From: Caldilineaceae bacterium
GTDB lineage: Bacteria; Chloroflexota; Anaerolineae; Caldilineales; Caldilineaceae
Assembly (NCBI GenBank): GCA_022823185.1
Contig: JAJDXQ010000033.1
Location: forward strand, 1 to 64,000
Length of the DNA: 64,000 nucleotides
Reading direction: 5' to 3'
Part shown: positions 1 through 7,953 of the stretch, piece after piece
Numbering within the stretch: the stretch's first letter is position 1
How the letters are laid out: the number at the start of each line of letters is the position of its first letter
The notes under the pieces: generated by a model
The model's input: the letters and a program-made list of their open reading frames with translations, nothing else
Told to the model about the DNA's origin: nothing
Database searches by the model: none
Position numbers and translations under genes: made by a program

Positions 1-1
1 C

Positions 2-124
2 CGCAGCCCGACCAACTTTCTCGTCAATCTCATCGCCGGTCTGATTGCTTACACTTGGCAACCCAAAAAGCCATCGCTCAATCTCTCTAAAAAAGATATG
101 GCTCTATTGCCAACCACCATTTAA
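2..124 (+). CDS. Transposase, C-terminal end only (cut by window edge)
   Basis: An open frame enters from the left edge and stops at TAA 122-124, giving about 40 residues. It reads [17 protein letters not shown] and then a QPKKPSLNL stretch. This matches my memory of the C-terminus of DDE transposases of the IS5/IS982 kind, where an RSPxNFxVNLxAGLIAY segment follows the catalytic glutamate. The catalytic residues would lie outside the window, so family and integrity cannot be judged. It marks the left part of the window as accessory DNA. No terminal inverted repeat was recognised in the roughly 100 bases downstream. Confidence 0.6.
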   Translation, partial: RSPTNFLVNLIAGLIAYTWQPKKPSLNLSKKDMALLPTTI

Positions 125-226
125 CTTCGAATTCAGGTTAATATGAATAGTGAACCGTGGCAGAAAAGGTATCGGGCCGACAATACATGCTTCTGAACAA
201 GACTTATCATAAACTAGGGGGCCAAA

Positions 227-1393
227 ATGTCTACAGACAACAAGGCTTTAACATCAGGGGACATCAGCTACACATGGACAGATTCTGTCAAAACGAAATT
301 CGTCTTGCATTTCGACGGAACGGGAATTGTCCGAGGATTCGTTGGACTTGGGCGCAGAAGCTTTTCCATTGAGGATCCCGATAAAGGAATTCTGACCTTT
401 CGTCGGATGGTGGACGCTAAAGCAAGAGCAGCTCAATTGTGGCCGGAAGGTCACCGAGTTTCCTTCTCAGGTGGCAAGCCCGTAGTAGTCTCGCGTCCTG
501 CCCTTGTAAGAGAAAGGCAAGCCAGGACTCAAGTGTCATCGACAGAAAGCGGAGCGTTCGAGTCAGAAGGCACCTTCTTGCCAAGGGCATTTCAATACCT
601 CCACAAGGATGGAGAGTACGCCAAGCGTCTTGGCAAGACTAAAGATCTCGTCAGCCACATCAATCGCGTAAAGCGGGACGTCTTGCGAGAAGAATTCATG
701 AAGCTCATGAATTGCGCGCCTCATCGCTCTGACAGAGGAAAGCGTTACTTTGTCAACGGACACGACGGAATACCGTCAGGAACATCTGTCAGTAATCGGT
801 ACGAGGAACACCTGGCCATAGCTCTTTGGAATCTCAAGCAGTTTTGGCCCCGTGACGATGGCAGTCAGTTCTGCCTACTCGACTATCAGGTCCCTCTGCA
901 AGCCCGGCAGTCAGACCGAGGAATAGGCAAGGTGGATCTCGTCGGACTCACGACAGAAAAACGGCTTATGGTCATCGAATTGAAAGTCAATCCCGAAGGT
1001 ACAGATAATCGAGGAGATACTCCTGCGGCGGCCTTGCTACAGGGATTACGCTATGCCGCAATAGTCCAAGCCAACCGCAAGACAATTGGAGAGGAAATAA
1101 GGGACCGTTGCAAGATCACTGTTAGCGATCAGCCCCCAATAGTACAGGTGCTCGCGCCACAGGACTGGTGGCAGGGATGGATGCAACTTCCAGACAGCAC
1201 GCGAAACGCCGCTGGATGGTGGGAGCCGGCTTTCACAAAGCTAGCCAGGGAAATAGAAGATTTGATTGGAGTGACTGTCGAGTGCGCGTCTCTCAATATT
1301 GAACGACGTCAGCTCTCATTCGGTGGAAGTGGTCGTCCGCCGCGTTTGGGCCGTACGCCCGAGCTCACTTACCTATTCAATGGCATCCGCTGA
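227..1393 (+). CDS. PD-(D/E)XK nuclease-like protein of unknown role
   Basis: This 388-residue protein has no N-terminal domain that I recognise. Around residues 240-260 it has a clear PD-(D/E)XK-type core: G-K-V-D-L-V-G-L, a short turn, then M-V-I-E-L-K-V. That is the aspartate followed by E-x-K of restriction-like nucleases such as the DUF91/NucS and DUF4268-type families. A conserved-looking aromatic stretch (QDWWQGWMQLPD) follows. The ATG at 227 has a G-rich ribosome site just upstream, and the frame is open from there. GC content is visibly lower than in the catabolic genes to the right, which fits horizontal acquisition. It stands alone, with no methyltransferase or helicase beside it. 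It could be an orphan defence nuclease or a DNA-repair-type nuclease; the nuclease fold is likely and the role is unknown. Confidence 0.6.
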   Translation: MSTDNKALTSGDISYTWTDSVKTKFVLHFDGTGIVRGFVGLGRRSFSIEDPDKGILTFRRMVDAKARAAQLWPEGHRVSFSGGKPVVVSRPALVRERQARTQVSSTESGAFESEGTFLPRAFQYLHKDGEYAKRLGKTKDLVSHINRVKRDVLREEFMKLMNCAPHRSDRGKRYFVNGHDGIPSGTSVSNRYEEHLAIALWNLKQFWPRDDGSQFCLLDYQVPLQARQSDRGIGKVDLVGLTTEKRLMVIELKVNPEGTDNRGDTPAAALLQGLRYAAIVQANRKTIGEEIRDRCKITVSDQPPIVQVLAPQDWWQGWMQLPDSTRNAAGWWEPAFTKLAREIEDLIGVTVECASLNIERRQLSFGGSGRPPRLGRTPELTYLFNGIR

Positions 1394-1605
1394 CGTCGGC
1401 TGATCTACGGGTCCACCTTTGCCATACGTCTAGCACGACCACATCGTCCACTTGTACAAAGGAAGTTCCCACGCTGCCGGAACCGGTGGTGCCTATCAGG
1501 TTGTGGATGGCACCGCGGCAATGACGATAGGACATTCCTTTCCTCCACTCCAGCTTCGTCGAGCGAAGCAAAGGAATCGAATTCCATAAGACTTCAGACA
1601 CATTC

Positions 1606-1644
1606 TTGACATATCAGCGAATTGTGTGTACTATGTAGTACACA
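1606..1644 (+). promoter_or_regulatory. Promoter and palindromic operator of the XRE gene
   Basis: A consensus -35 TTGACA (1606-1611), a 17 bp spacer and a -10 TACTAT (1629-1634) place transcription start near 1641, three bases before the ATG at 1644. The mRNA would be almost leaderless. A perfect inverted repeat with 9 bp arms, TGTGTACTA (1625-1633) and TAGTACACA (1636-1644), covers the -10 box, the start point and the first base of the start codon. A repressor bound there would block RNA polymerase. Autoregulation by the adjacent XRE protein is the obvious inference. Confidence 0.75.
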
Positions 1645-1994
1645 TGACATTCGGCAAGTATATCCGTACCGCCCGCGAAAAGAGGTTCAAGGAAGACCGA
1701 GCATACTCGGTGCGGCAGGTTGCGCAGCGCGTCGGCGTCGAACCGTCCTACCTCAGCAAAATCGAGCGGGACCAGGTCGCGCCGCCTTCGGAGGCCGCGA
1801 TCGGCCGTCTGGCCCGGGAGTTGGGCGAGGACCCTGACCTGCTACTGGCGATGGCGGGCAAGGTGTCAAGCGACGTCCAAGACATCATCCTGCGGCGGCC
1901 GCAGCTGTTCGCGGAGCTGTTGCGGCAGCTCAAGGATGCGCCGGATCAGGCGATTGAGGAGGTCGCACGCGAGATACGTGACGGAGATTGGTAA
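1644..1994 (+). CDS. XRE-family HTH transcriptional regulator
   Basis: This 116-residue protein has a Cro/C1-type helix-turn-helix at about residues 8-65. The key piece is S-V-R-Q-V-A-Q-R-V-G-V-E-P-S-Y-L-S-K-I-E-R, followed by a leucine-rich tail. I chose ATG 1644 over GTG 1626 because the latter would lie inside the operator and upstream of the predicted transcription start. Members of this subfamily, as I know them, are often followed by an ImmA/IrrE zinc peptidase. Here the next gene, 42 bases on, lacks an HExxH motif. The protein probably represses its own promoter and the downstream gene. Confidence 0.85.
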   Translation: MTFGKYIRTAREKRFKEDRAYSVRQVAQRVGVEPSYLSKIERDQVAPPSEAAIGRLARELGEDPDLLLAMAGKVSSDVQDIILRRPQLFAELLRQLKDAPDQAIEEVAREIRDGDW

Positions 1995-2036
1995 GGAACC
2001 ATGCTGCATATGGAAAGGACCCAGGAGAATTTGGCC

Positions 2037-3011
2037 ATGATTGAACTGAAAAGAAATCAGCTGATATTTCGATTCCCGGAAGTGCATAAGGCTGCCAAGT
2101 GCCGGATCTCGTTCCAGCGCACGTTGCGCATACCCGACGACAACCGGGCCTATTCGCTGCCGCCGGGGTTGGGCAGGTTTCCGCTCAATCTGGTGGACGA
2201 CTACACGGAGAGTGTGCCCGCGGGCTGGAACGCGCACGGCGGCGTCTTCCTGCCGATGTACCAGGCGGAGGCGATGTGGCTCAATTTCAGCGGCTCGTAT
2301 CCGATGGCGGTGAAGGTCGCCGCGGGCAAAATCAATGCGGTAACGGGTGAAGTTTGGGAGAACGAGCTTTCGAGGCGGCCACAGGACTATGTTGTGATCC
2401 CCGACCAACCCTGGCTGGACGGATTTTCAGTCATGAAGGGGATGATCCGGCAGTTTGTGGCGATGCCGCTGGGCGAAGGCTACACCGCGGAAGAGCAGCT
2501 GACGGGCGAAGCGGAGCACGGCGGGCTGCAGATCGTTGTCTATCCGATCAAGGCATCATACTACAAGAGGAGTATGGAGGAGCTCAGCTTCATTACCTAC
2601 AGCCCGCGGATCAAGCAGGCTCCGCCGCGGGAGATGGGACTGGCGCCGGGGGGCCTGATGCGCCAGGAGATATATGAGGACGAGTACGGGTTTGGGGCGT
2701 GGGAGACATCGGTGCGCTCGCGCTGTTACGTGCATATTGTGAACAGCCTGCAGTTCTTCGGTGTGACCGGCGCCCAGCCGCCCAGCTTGCCGCCGACGGC
2801 GAGGGAGTATACGGCTGCGGGGCTGCCGTGGTTCGACTATTATGGCGGTGACTTGAAGGCGTTGGCGGGCGCGGAGAAGCTGGCGGGGTTGGACAGTGTT
2901 GCTGCGAAGAAGCTGAAGAAAGGCGAAGGCGTGCTGGCCGACAATGAGGCGGTGGAGCCGAAGGTGGTGAAGAGGCTGGGGAAGGGACAGGTGAGAGAGG
3001 GGGAGTTTTAG
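2037..3011 (+). CDS. Conserved protein of unknown function downstream of XRE regulator
   Basis: This protein of about 324 residues belongs to a family I remember as a conserved hypothetical protein in Actinobacteria and Chloroflexota. Landmarks are F-Q-R-T-L-R-I-P-D-D near the N-terminus, H-G-G-V-F-L-P-M-Y-Q, V-A-A-G-K-I-N-A-V-T-G and Q-L-T-G-E-A-E-H-G-G-L-Q. I see no signal peptide, membrane segment or catalytic motif. ATG 2037 has AGGAG nine bases upstream (2023-2027). ATG 2001 in the same frame is the alternative and would add 12 residues. The gene is probably cotranscribed with the XRE gene. Its last 40 or so codons are repeated, slightly altered, at 4839-4952 in a fragment mosaic. The lysine-rich tail looks like a low-constraint extension. 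Confidence 0.7.
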   Translation: MIELKRNQLIFRFPEVHKAAKCRISFQRTLRIPDDNRAYSLPPGLGRFPLNLVDDYTESVPAGWNAHGGVFLPMYQAEAMWLNFSGSYPMAVKVAAGKINAVTGEVWENELSRRPQDYVVIPDQPWLDGFSVMKGMIRQFVAMPLGEGYTAEEQLTGEAEHGGLQIVVYPIKASYYKRSMEELSFITYSPRIKQAPPREMGLAPGGLMRQEIYEDEYGFGAWETSVRSRCYVHIVNSLQFFGVTGAQPPSLPPTAREYTAAGLPWFDYYGGDLKALAGAEKLAGLDSVAAKKLKKGEGVLADNEAVEPKVVKRLGKGQVREGEF

Positions 3012-3126
3012 CGATCTTGCCCAAGGTTGGACGAGGGAAGGATTGGTGAAGTGGATGACCAGGGATCGGGGCCCGTGAGCGGCGCAGAGTACACTCTACT
3101 GCGGTTGCTATCGCGCTCTACCTGTC

Positions 3127-3394
3127 TCAACGGAGATTGTTTCTGCCCCTAATTCTGTTCCGCTTCAGTTCGATCATAACCACATTCCCGGCGCGGTCCA
3201 CTCCCAGCAGGCCGGCAGATCCTCCCAGGTCGGTTGTCACTTGGCATCCGATAATGAGAAGCGCACCATCTTCAAGGACCCCATCCGGATTGCGCTCTAT
3301 CCTGTTCTAGATTTTTTTCTTCGTGCTTCACTTGAAATGATTCTTGCGTAAACTCACTGAACGCGCCGTCGGGATGTATGCTAAAGATTCTCAT
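3127..3394 (-). pseudogene. Frameshifted, truncated DUF91/NucS-like nuclease
   Basis: The minus strand begins at ATG 3394 with M-R-I-F-S-I-H-P-D-G and runs to E-E-K-N-L-E-Q near 3303. The homology then continues in another frame with I-E-R-N-P-D-G-V-L-E-D-G-A-L-L-I-I-G. It ends with L-L-G-V-D-R-A-G-N-V-V-M-I-E-L-K-R and a stop at 3127. The D...E-x-K core is that of DUF91/EndoMS (NucS)-type nucleases, in which E-x-L-E-x-W-I-E-x-N-P-D precedes the core. A two-base loss in the codon expected to be Trp would explain the shift. The protein also stops right after the E-x-K motif, where family members continue for 100 or more residues. It is therefore a dead remnant, and the second PD-(D/E)XK gene in 3.4 kb. 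Confidence 0.7.
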
Positions 3395-3613
3395 GTGTTG
3401 CCTTCTCCGGCTCCGCCTGGCAGTGAACGATTCAAATAGACGTATGCCGCACAGCAAGTAGACAGGATTGAATCGTGCATAAAGCTTGACGGTCTTAAAA
3501 GGCTGAACAGTTCGTATGTTCTCATTTTGGCGCTGGACATGGTAAGATGGAGTCTACATCGAGTCAGCGTTTAGAGTTTGTTATCGGATTGGAACAATGG
3601 AGAAAAGAGGACG

Positions 3614-4099
3614 ATGCTAAGAACGTCGGGAAAAACGACGCGTGTCGTGACTTCGGAATGGTCGGAATGCGCGACTGAAGAAGAAAAAGCGATCTTGGAT
3701 CGTCTGGAATCAAACAAGCTCGGCAAAGTTGCTCGCAGGCTCAACAGCCTGATCGAGATGTTCGACGAAGATCCGGATGTAGATCGATTGGTTCTGGAGT
3801 CGATACAGTCAGTCGCTGAATTCTTCATACGCAACAATCCTCCCCATCCTGCGATTGTGGCTGACTACGATGGTACGCTCGCGTTAGAATGGAGGTTGCC
3901 TCTAACGCCGCCGCCTGATGAGAAGTGGCAGAACTGTGACGGAATTCTCTGCATGGAATTTCTGCAATCGGGCGATATTGAGTTCTTTGGCGATGCAAGA
4001 AAAGTCGGAGGTGAGGAGGAACTGAGAATTGGAGGAGTTGCCTCACATAAACAAATCATGAAGGAGATCGACCCGTTTCTCAGCAGGTTGGGCAACTGA
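3614..4099 (+). CDS. Unknown protein, first gene of a coupled two-gene unit
   Basis: This 161-residue acidic protein has no family that I can name with certainty. A charged N-terminal helical part (about residues 1-75, including the run S-N-K-L-G-K-V-A-R-R-L) is followed by a possible beta-rich half. That half carries P-A-I-V-A-D-Y-D-G-T-L-A-L-E-W and then D-I-E-F-F-G-D-A. The latter reminds me of small proteins whose gene is followed by a partner carrying an F-R-L-R-P-x-E-x-Y-L-S motif, as here. ATG 3614 is preceded by AGAGGA; a TTG at 3578 is an unlikely alternative. Its stop overlaps the next start (TGATG), so the two are translationally coupled. The low GC fits the accessory patch. Confidence 0.6.
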   Translation: MLRTSGKTTRVVTSEWSECATEEEKAILDRLESNKLGKVARRLNSLIEMFDEDPDVDRLVLESIQSVAEFFIRNNPPHPAIVADYDGTLALEWRLPLTPPPDEKWQNCDGILCMEFLQSGDIEFFGDARKVGGEEELRIGGVASHKQIMKEIDPFLSRLGN

Positions 4100-4395
4100 T
4101 GGAGGCAAATGGATATGATCTCAGCAATTCTCACCTGATCAGGCATTGCCGTGCATCGCAGATCGACAACAATATCCCTACCTTTGAGGCTTTCAGACTG
4201 CGACCAAATGAACAATATCTTTCGTTCAACTGGTTGGAGAAAATCTGCGTTGACGCCGGGATTGAAGTAGATCACAAGAGGGCCATCCAAGAGCTAGAGA
4301 AGGCGCCCCCTTTGGAAATCAGCGCAGGGCAACTGTGGGCCGTTCTTGGTTGTGAAACGGTTTCGTCTGCAGTCCGGCGAGCCGCATCGGTGTAG
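4099..4395 (+). CDS. Unknown protein, second gene of a coupled two-gene unit
   Basis: This 98-residue protein starts inside the stop codon of the previous gene (ATG 4099, TGATG overlap). The recognisable part is residues 18-50, C-R-A-S-Q-I-D-N-N followed by A-F-R-L-R-P-N-E-Q-Y-L-S-F-N-W-L-E. I have seen this pattern in small uncharacterised proteins encoded just after a partner like the one above. There is no signal peptide, membrane segment or catalytic motif. The short, coupled, low-GC pair has the look of a toxin-antitoxin or other mobile two-gene module, but nothing in the sequence proves that. Confidence 0.6.
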   Translation: MEANGYDLSNSHLIRHCRASQIDNNIPTFEAFRLRPNEQYLSFNWLEKICVDAGIEVDHKRAIQELEKAPPLEISAGQLWAVLGCETVSSAVRRAASV

Positions 4396-4591
4396 CCGGC
4401 TATCCAGCTAGATTCAACAGGGATGTTGCCGTAGAACTCGCCAAGAGAATCCGACGATCTGATCTGTACCCGATTACACAGAAGAGACGACGGTTTCGTG
4501 CATCAAGGTAGCCACCCATCGTCGCGGCGTCCATGATCGACACCGGCTCATCTTTTACCCCATAGCCGGTTCAGACTGACCCCGAACTTCC

Positions 4592-4952
4592 TCACGCATA
4601 CAACACCACCTGCTCCCCCTCCACCTCCACGCGGTAGGCGCGGACGCGGAGTTTGGGGTCGTAGAGGGCCTGGCCGGTCTTGATGTCGAACTCCCACTGG
4701 TGCCAGGGGCATTTGAGGATTTCGCCTTCGCGCGTGTAGCTCATGCCGGTGAGCCCGTCGGGGAGGACGAGGGGGCGCAGCCGGCCGCGGCAGAGCGGGC
4801 CGGGCCAGCCACACTTTGAGGTAGTAGGTGGGGAAGCCGGCGGGGTTGGACAGTGTTGCCGCGAAGAAGCTGAAGAAGAGCGAGGGCGTGCTGGCCGACA
4901 ATGAAGCTGTGGCACCGAAGGTGGTGAAGAGGCTGGGGAAGGGGAGTTTTAG
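4592..4952. pseudogene. Mosaic of fragments of three neighbouring genes
   Basis: Three fragments abut without gaps. Positions 4592-4804 repeat the 3' part of the Rieske gene (5411-5623, minus strand). Positions 4802-4838 resemble an internal piece of the amidohydrolase gene (6180-6216, minus strand). Positions 4839-4952 repeat the 3' end of the gene ending at 3011 (2882-3011, plus strand), with one internal deletion. The Rieske piece differs from the intact gene at seven bases by eye, all silent, so its 66 residues are unchanged, including the CPWH ligand motif. No start or complete domain survives. It looks like the remains of a second copy of the amidohydrolase-Rieske unit next to a second copy of the unknown gene. 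Confidence 0.8.
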
Positions 4953-5410
4953 GGAATAGGTATTTCGTGGTACCCCAAAGCGCCATGCCTTTGTGCCCAC
5001 GCTATTTTGACACAGTGAAAATGGGCGCCGAGACTGGCGCAGTTTTTATGTGTGAGAATGCTCAGGAGGCGGATTACGAATGACCGTCCGCTGGGTCAGG
5101 AGTCCTGTCGAACGTCGGATGTGCCTCTGTCAAGAGACTTTCTGGGAAGTGCGTCGATCTTGCGTACGTTTATAACGACGACTGTGTTTTTCATCATCGC
5201 AGAAAGGTTGTCTGTGGCGGCGGTGCCTTGCGAAATAGCTGCCGGCTGCCCTGTTGCTGGTGGGATGTTTTTCATCGTGCTTCGGTTGCTATGCGTCTTG
5301 GATATCATTGAAATTCCGATCCTACTAAGTCAAAAGGTGGGAAAGCGCGGTGGAACTCAAACTTGAGTATTGTCTTCCCATCCTACCAGGAAGGCGGAAC
5401 TCCGCCAATT
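4953..5410. other. Intergenic stretch with no recognisable gene
   Basis: This segment lies between the fragment mosaic and the Rieske gene. Short open frames exist on both strands (for example 5052-5366 plus and 5096-5308 minus). Neither shows a family motif, a convincing ribosome site or codon use like its neighbours. It has lower GC than the genes to its right. I see nothing else in it. Confidence 0.5.
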
Positions 5411-5761
5411 TCACGCATACAACACCACCTGCTCACCCTCCACCTCCACCCGGTAGGCGCGGACGCGGAGTTTAGGGTCGTAGAGGGCCTGGCCGGTCTT
5501 GATGTCGAACTCCCACTGGTGCCAGGGGCATTTGAGGATCTCGCCTTCGCGCGTGTAGCTCATGCCGGTGAGCCCGTCAGGAAGGACAAGGGGGCGCAGC
5601 CGGCCGCGGCAGAGCGGGCCGGCCTTGTGGGGGCAGATGTTGCGGAGGGCGTAGTAGTCGCCGTCGAGGTTGAAAACGCCGATCTCCCGCCCGTTGACGG
5701 TCACGATTTTGCGGCCGCCGGGCGGGATTTCGTCGATGGCGGCGATGACGTGCGCGGGCAT
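5411..5761 (-). CDS. Rieske [2Fe-2S] ferredoxin-type protein
   Basis: This 116-residue single-domain Rieske protein has the two ligand boxes C-P-H (about residue 43, in I-C-P-H-K-A-G) and C-P-W-H (about residue 77, in K-C-P-W-H-Q-W-E-F-D). These would bind a 2Fe-2S cluster through two cysteines and two histidines. The proline-containing strand and the final V-E-G-E-Q-V-V-L-Y are typical of the ferredoxin component of ring-hydroxylating oxygenases. ATG 5761 overlaps the amidohydrolase stop (TGATG), so it is made together with that enzyme. It may donate electrons to an unlinked oxygenase or act with the amidohydrolase in breakdown of aromatic or heterocyclic compounds. No reductase or oxygenase alpha subunit is nearby. 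A second, broken copy of its 3' half lies at 4592-4804. Confidence 0.88.
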   Translation of the reverse strand: MPAHVIAAIDEIPPGGRKIVTVNGREIGVFNLDGDYYALRNICPHKAGPLCRGRLRPLVLPDGLTGMSYTREGEILKCPWHQWEFDIKTGQALYDPKLRVRAYRVEVEGEQVVLYA

Positions 5762-6924
5762 CAGTCTAGGCCGTAGAGCTCGGCGGCGGTGTCGTACATG
5801 ATGCTGGGGCGCAGTTTCTTGTCGAGCAGACGCATGAAGCCGGCGGGTTCTTCCCAGTCCCAGTGGGGATAGTCGCTGGCGAAGACCAGGATTTCGTCGG
5901 CGTGGAGCCAGTCGAGGAAGGTTTCGAGCGCCTTGCGGTTGGGCGCGTTGGGGAAGGGCTGCGTGCCGAAGCGGATGTGGTCGCGCAGGTATTCGCTGGG
6001 CAGGCGCTTGATCCAGGGCGTGTAGTCGCGCAGGCTCTTCCAGTCGGCGTCCATGTGCCACATGAGGCCGGGTACCCAGAAGGTGTCGTGTTCGATGAAG
6101 AGAAACTTGAAGTTGGGAAACTTTTCAAAGACGCCTTCGCAGATGAGGCTGGCGGTATGGGCCATTGCGATCTGGGGACGGGCCATCCGCATTTCGAGGT
6201 AGTAGGTGGGGAAGCCCGCCGCGGTGGGGGGCGCGGAGAAGCCGGCGCCCTCGCCGCCAAAATGGGTACACATGGGCAGACCGTTGCGCTCGCAGGCCTC
6301 GTAGATGGGGTGGTAGATGCGGTTGCCGAAGGGATGGAGACTGCCGGCAGGCATCAGGACCTGGGCGACGCCGGGATGGTCGCCCAGGCGGTCGATCTCG
6401 GCGGCTGCCTGTTGGGGATCGGCGGGCGCGATGTGAATTGAGGCTTTCATGCGATCATCTTTGGCGACCCACTCTTCCAGCGTCCAGTCATTGAAGGCGC
6501 GGCAGTAGGCGGTGGCATAGTCGACGGTGGGATGCACGGCCATATTGTAGGGCCCGCCGGTGAGGACGGCGATGTCGATGCCGTAGGCGTCGAGGTGTTT
6601 CTTGCTGCAGACGTCGGGAAGCGTTGACGGGTCGGGCTCGCCTTCCACGCCTTCCCAAAGGTCGGGGCGGGCATGGCCGCCGGGCATGTTGGTGTAGCCC
6701 ACGTGCGGGGTCATCGAGCCGAAGTCTTTGATCTGCTCGACATACTGCCGCGGCAGGTAGGGAAAGAGTGCCTCTGCGTTGGGGGAATTGTGATGCACGT
6801 CGCAGTCGATAATCCGCTGCCGTGCGGTGGTCTCCTGCGCGGGCCTCTCTGCCTGTTCCGGTTTGGCGCCATTTGCAGGCGTGACAGTGGCATTTCCGGT
6901 CCGCTCTTTCACCTCTGTGGCCAT
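5761..6924 (-). CDS. Amidohydrolase-family metal-dependent hydrolase (Amidohydrolase_2)
   Basis: This 387-residue TIM-barrel hydrolase is of the ACMS decarboxylase/amidohydrolase_2 kind. Visible landmarks are R-I-I-D-C-D-V-H-H-N-S near residue 38 (an altered DxHxH metal site), C-T-H-F-G-G-E-G near residue 222, F-L-F-I-E-H-D-T-F-W near residue 273, and V-F-A-S-D-Y-P-H-W-D near the C-terminus, where the aspartate is the usual catalytic metal ligand. A low-complexity N-terminal 35 residues precede the barrel. ATG 6924 has AGGAG upstream. It is cotranslated with the Rieske protein. The substrate cannot be read from sequence; relatives decarboxylate or hydrolyse aromatic and ring-cleavage products. 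Confidence 0.88.
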   Translation of the reverse strand: MATEVKERTGNATVTPANGAKPEQAERPAQETTARQRIIDCDVHHNSPNAEALFPYLPRQYVEQIKDFGSMTPHVGYTNMPGGHARPDLWEGVEGEPDPSTLPDVCSKKHLDAYGIDIAVLTGGPYNMAVHPTVDYATAYCRAFNDWTLEEWVAKDDRMKASIHIAPADPQQAAAEIDRLGDHPGVAQVLMPAGSLHPFGNRIYHPIYEACERNGLPMCTHFGGEGAGFSAPPTAAGFPTYYLEMRMARPQIAMAHTASLICEGVFEKFPNFKFLFIEHDTFWVPGLMWHMDADWKSLRDYTPWIKRLPSEYLRDHIRFGTQPFPNAPNRKALETFLDWLHADEILVFASDYPHWDWEEPAGFMRLLDKKLRPSIMYDTAAELYGLD

Positions 6925-7046
6925 GTTTCGGCTCCTTGCGTTTACTTTTCCCGCATCCTCTACTGCGCGGTCCAGAATTTCGCCCGTTGTTGCGCGTATG
7001 GTCGGGACCCACCCGCGCGCCGCGGCTGTGACAGTCTGTCCAGCCG

Positions 7047-7790
7047 CTATTCCCTGGCTTGCTTGAGCAAGGCGCGCGCCTGATCCAGGATTTCCGAACT
7101 GGGCGGATAGTGCCTGCCGGGCACGACCTTTTCAGCCAGGATCCGCTCCTTGGCCAGCCCCTCCGCGGTCTCATAGACTTCGGTGAGTTCGACGCACTCT
7201 TCGGCGAACCAGGAAGGCACGACAACCACGCCGTCATCGTCCCCGACAAGCACGTCGCCGGGCCGCACCAGCGCGCCGCCGCACTGGATGTCAACATTCT
7301 CTTCGGCTGGGAAAACCCAAGGGCCGCCGCCGTAGGGCGTTCGATCGCGGGCGTAGATGATCAGCCCGTACTCCTCCTCAACCATGATATCGAGGTCGCG
7401 GATGCCGCCGTCGCAGACGACGCCGTCCGCGTCGTTCATCCTGAGCTGCAGGCCCTTCACATCCCCAAAAACAGCCGCGGACGCGTTGCCCATGATGTCG
7501 ACGACCAGCACGTCGCCGGGGCCGCAACGGGACATGGCCCGGTAGTCGATGGCCTCTTCGCCGCCAGGCGTCTGCGCGGCCAGGTCGGGGCGGGGCGGCA
7601 GGTAGCGCATAGTGCGGGCGCGGGCCGCGAGGCGTTTGCCTGGGGTGAACGGGCGCACGTTATCCATGAAGGGCAGCGGTACGTCGGCATAGCTATGCAC
7701 GATGTGCCACACGGTGGCAACGGGCAGCTCTTTGAAACGATCCAGAACGGACTGCGGCACTTCGACAGGTGTGAAGGAGCGTTCGGTCAT
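7047..7790 (-). CDS. RraA-like / HMG-CHA aldolase-family protein (copy 1)
   Basis: This 247-residue member of the RraA/dimethylmenaquinone-methyltransferase-like fold has the conserved core G-D-V-L-V-V-D, then [13 protein letters not shown]. Asp and Arg of the DGGIRD loop form the active site in 4-hydroxy-4-methyl-2-oxoglutarate/4-carboxy-4-hydroxy-2-oxoadipate aldolases. The C-terminal [15 protein letters not shown] is also characteristic. Such aldolases act late in the protocatechuate/gallate 4,5-cleavage route, which would fit the adjoining amidohydrolase and Rieske genes. The family also includes the RNase E inhibitor RraA and many unassigned proteins, so the exact reaction is open. It is a close tandem paralogue of the next gene. 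Confidence 0.85.
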   Translation of the reverse strand: MTERSFTPVEVPQSVLDRFKELPVATVWHIVHSYADVPLPFMDNVRPFTPGKRLAARARTMRYLPPRPDLAAQTPGGEEAIDYRAMSRCGPGDVLVVDIMGNASAAVFGDVKGLQLRMNDADGVVCDGGIRDLDIMVEEEYGLIIYARDRTPYGGGPWVFPAEENVDIQCGGALVRPGDVLVGDDDGVVVVPSWFAEECVELTEVYETAEGLAKERILAEKVVPGRHYPPSSEILDQARALLKQARE

Positions 7791-7953
7791 CGGGCGTCTC
7801 CTGAGGCCAGTTCGTCGTTGATGGAGAACAACACATCTTCTGCTGTTGCCTGATCATACGCGAAAACCGGCGAAACGTCTACCGGAAATGCCCGGTGGCG
7901 ACGACGACGGCTCGGACTGGGCCACCGACTGGCCGGAATGCCGATTGATTTCG

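Noticed and set aside
5052-5366. A possible small gene of 104 codons between the mosaic and the Rieske gene
   Set aside because: No family motif, no good ribosome site, and an equally open antisense frame of 70 codons.
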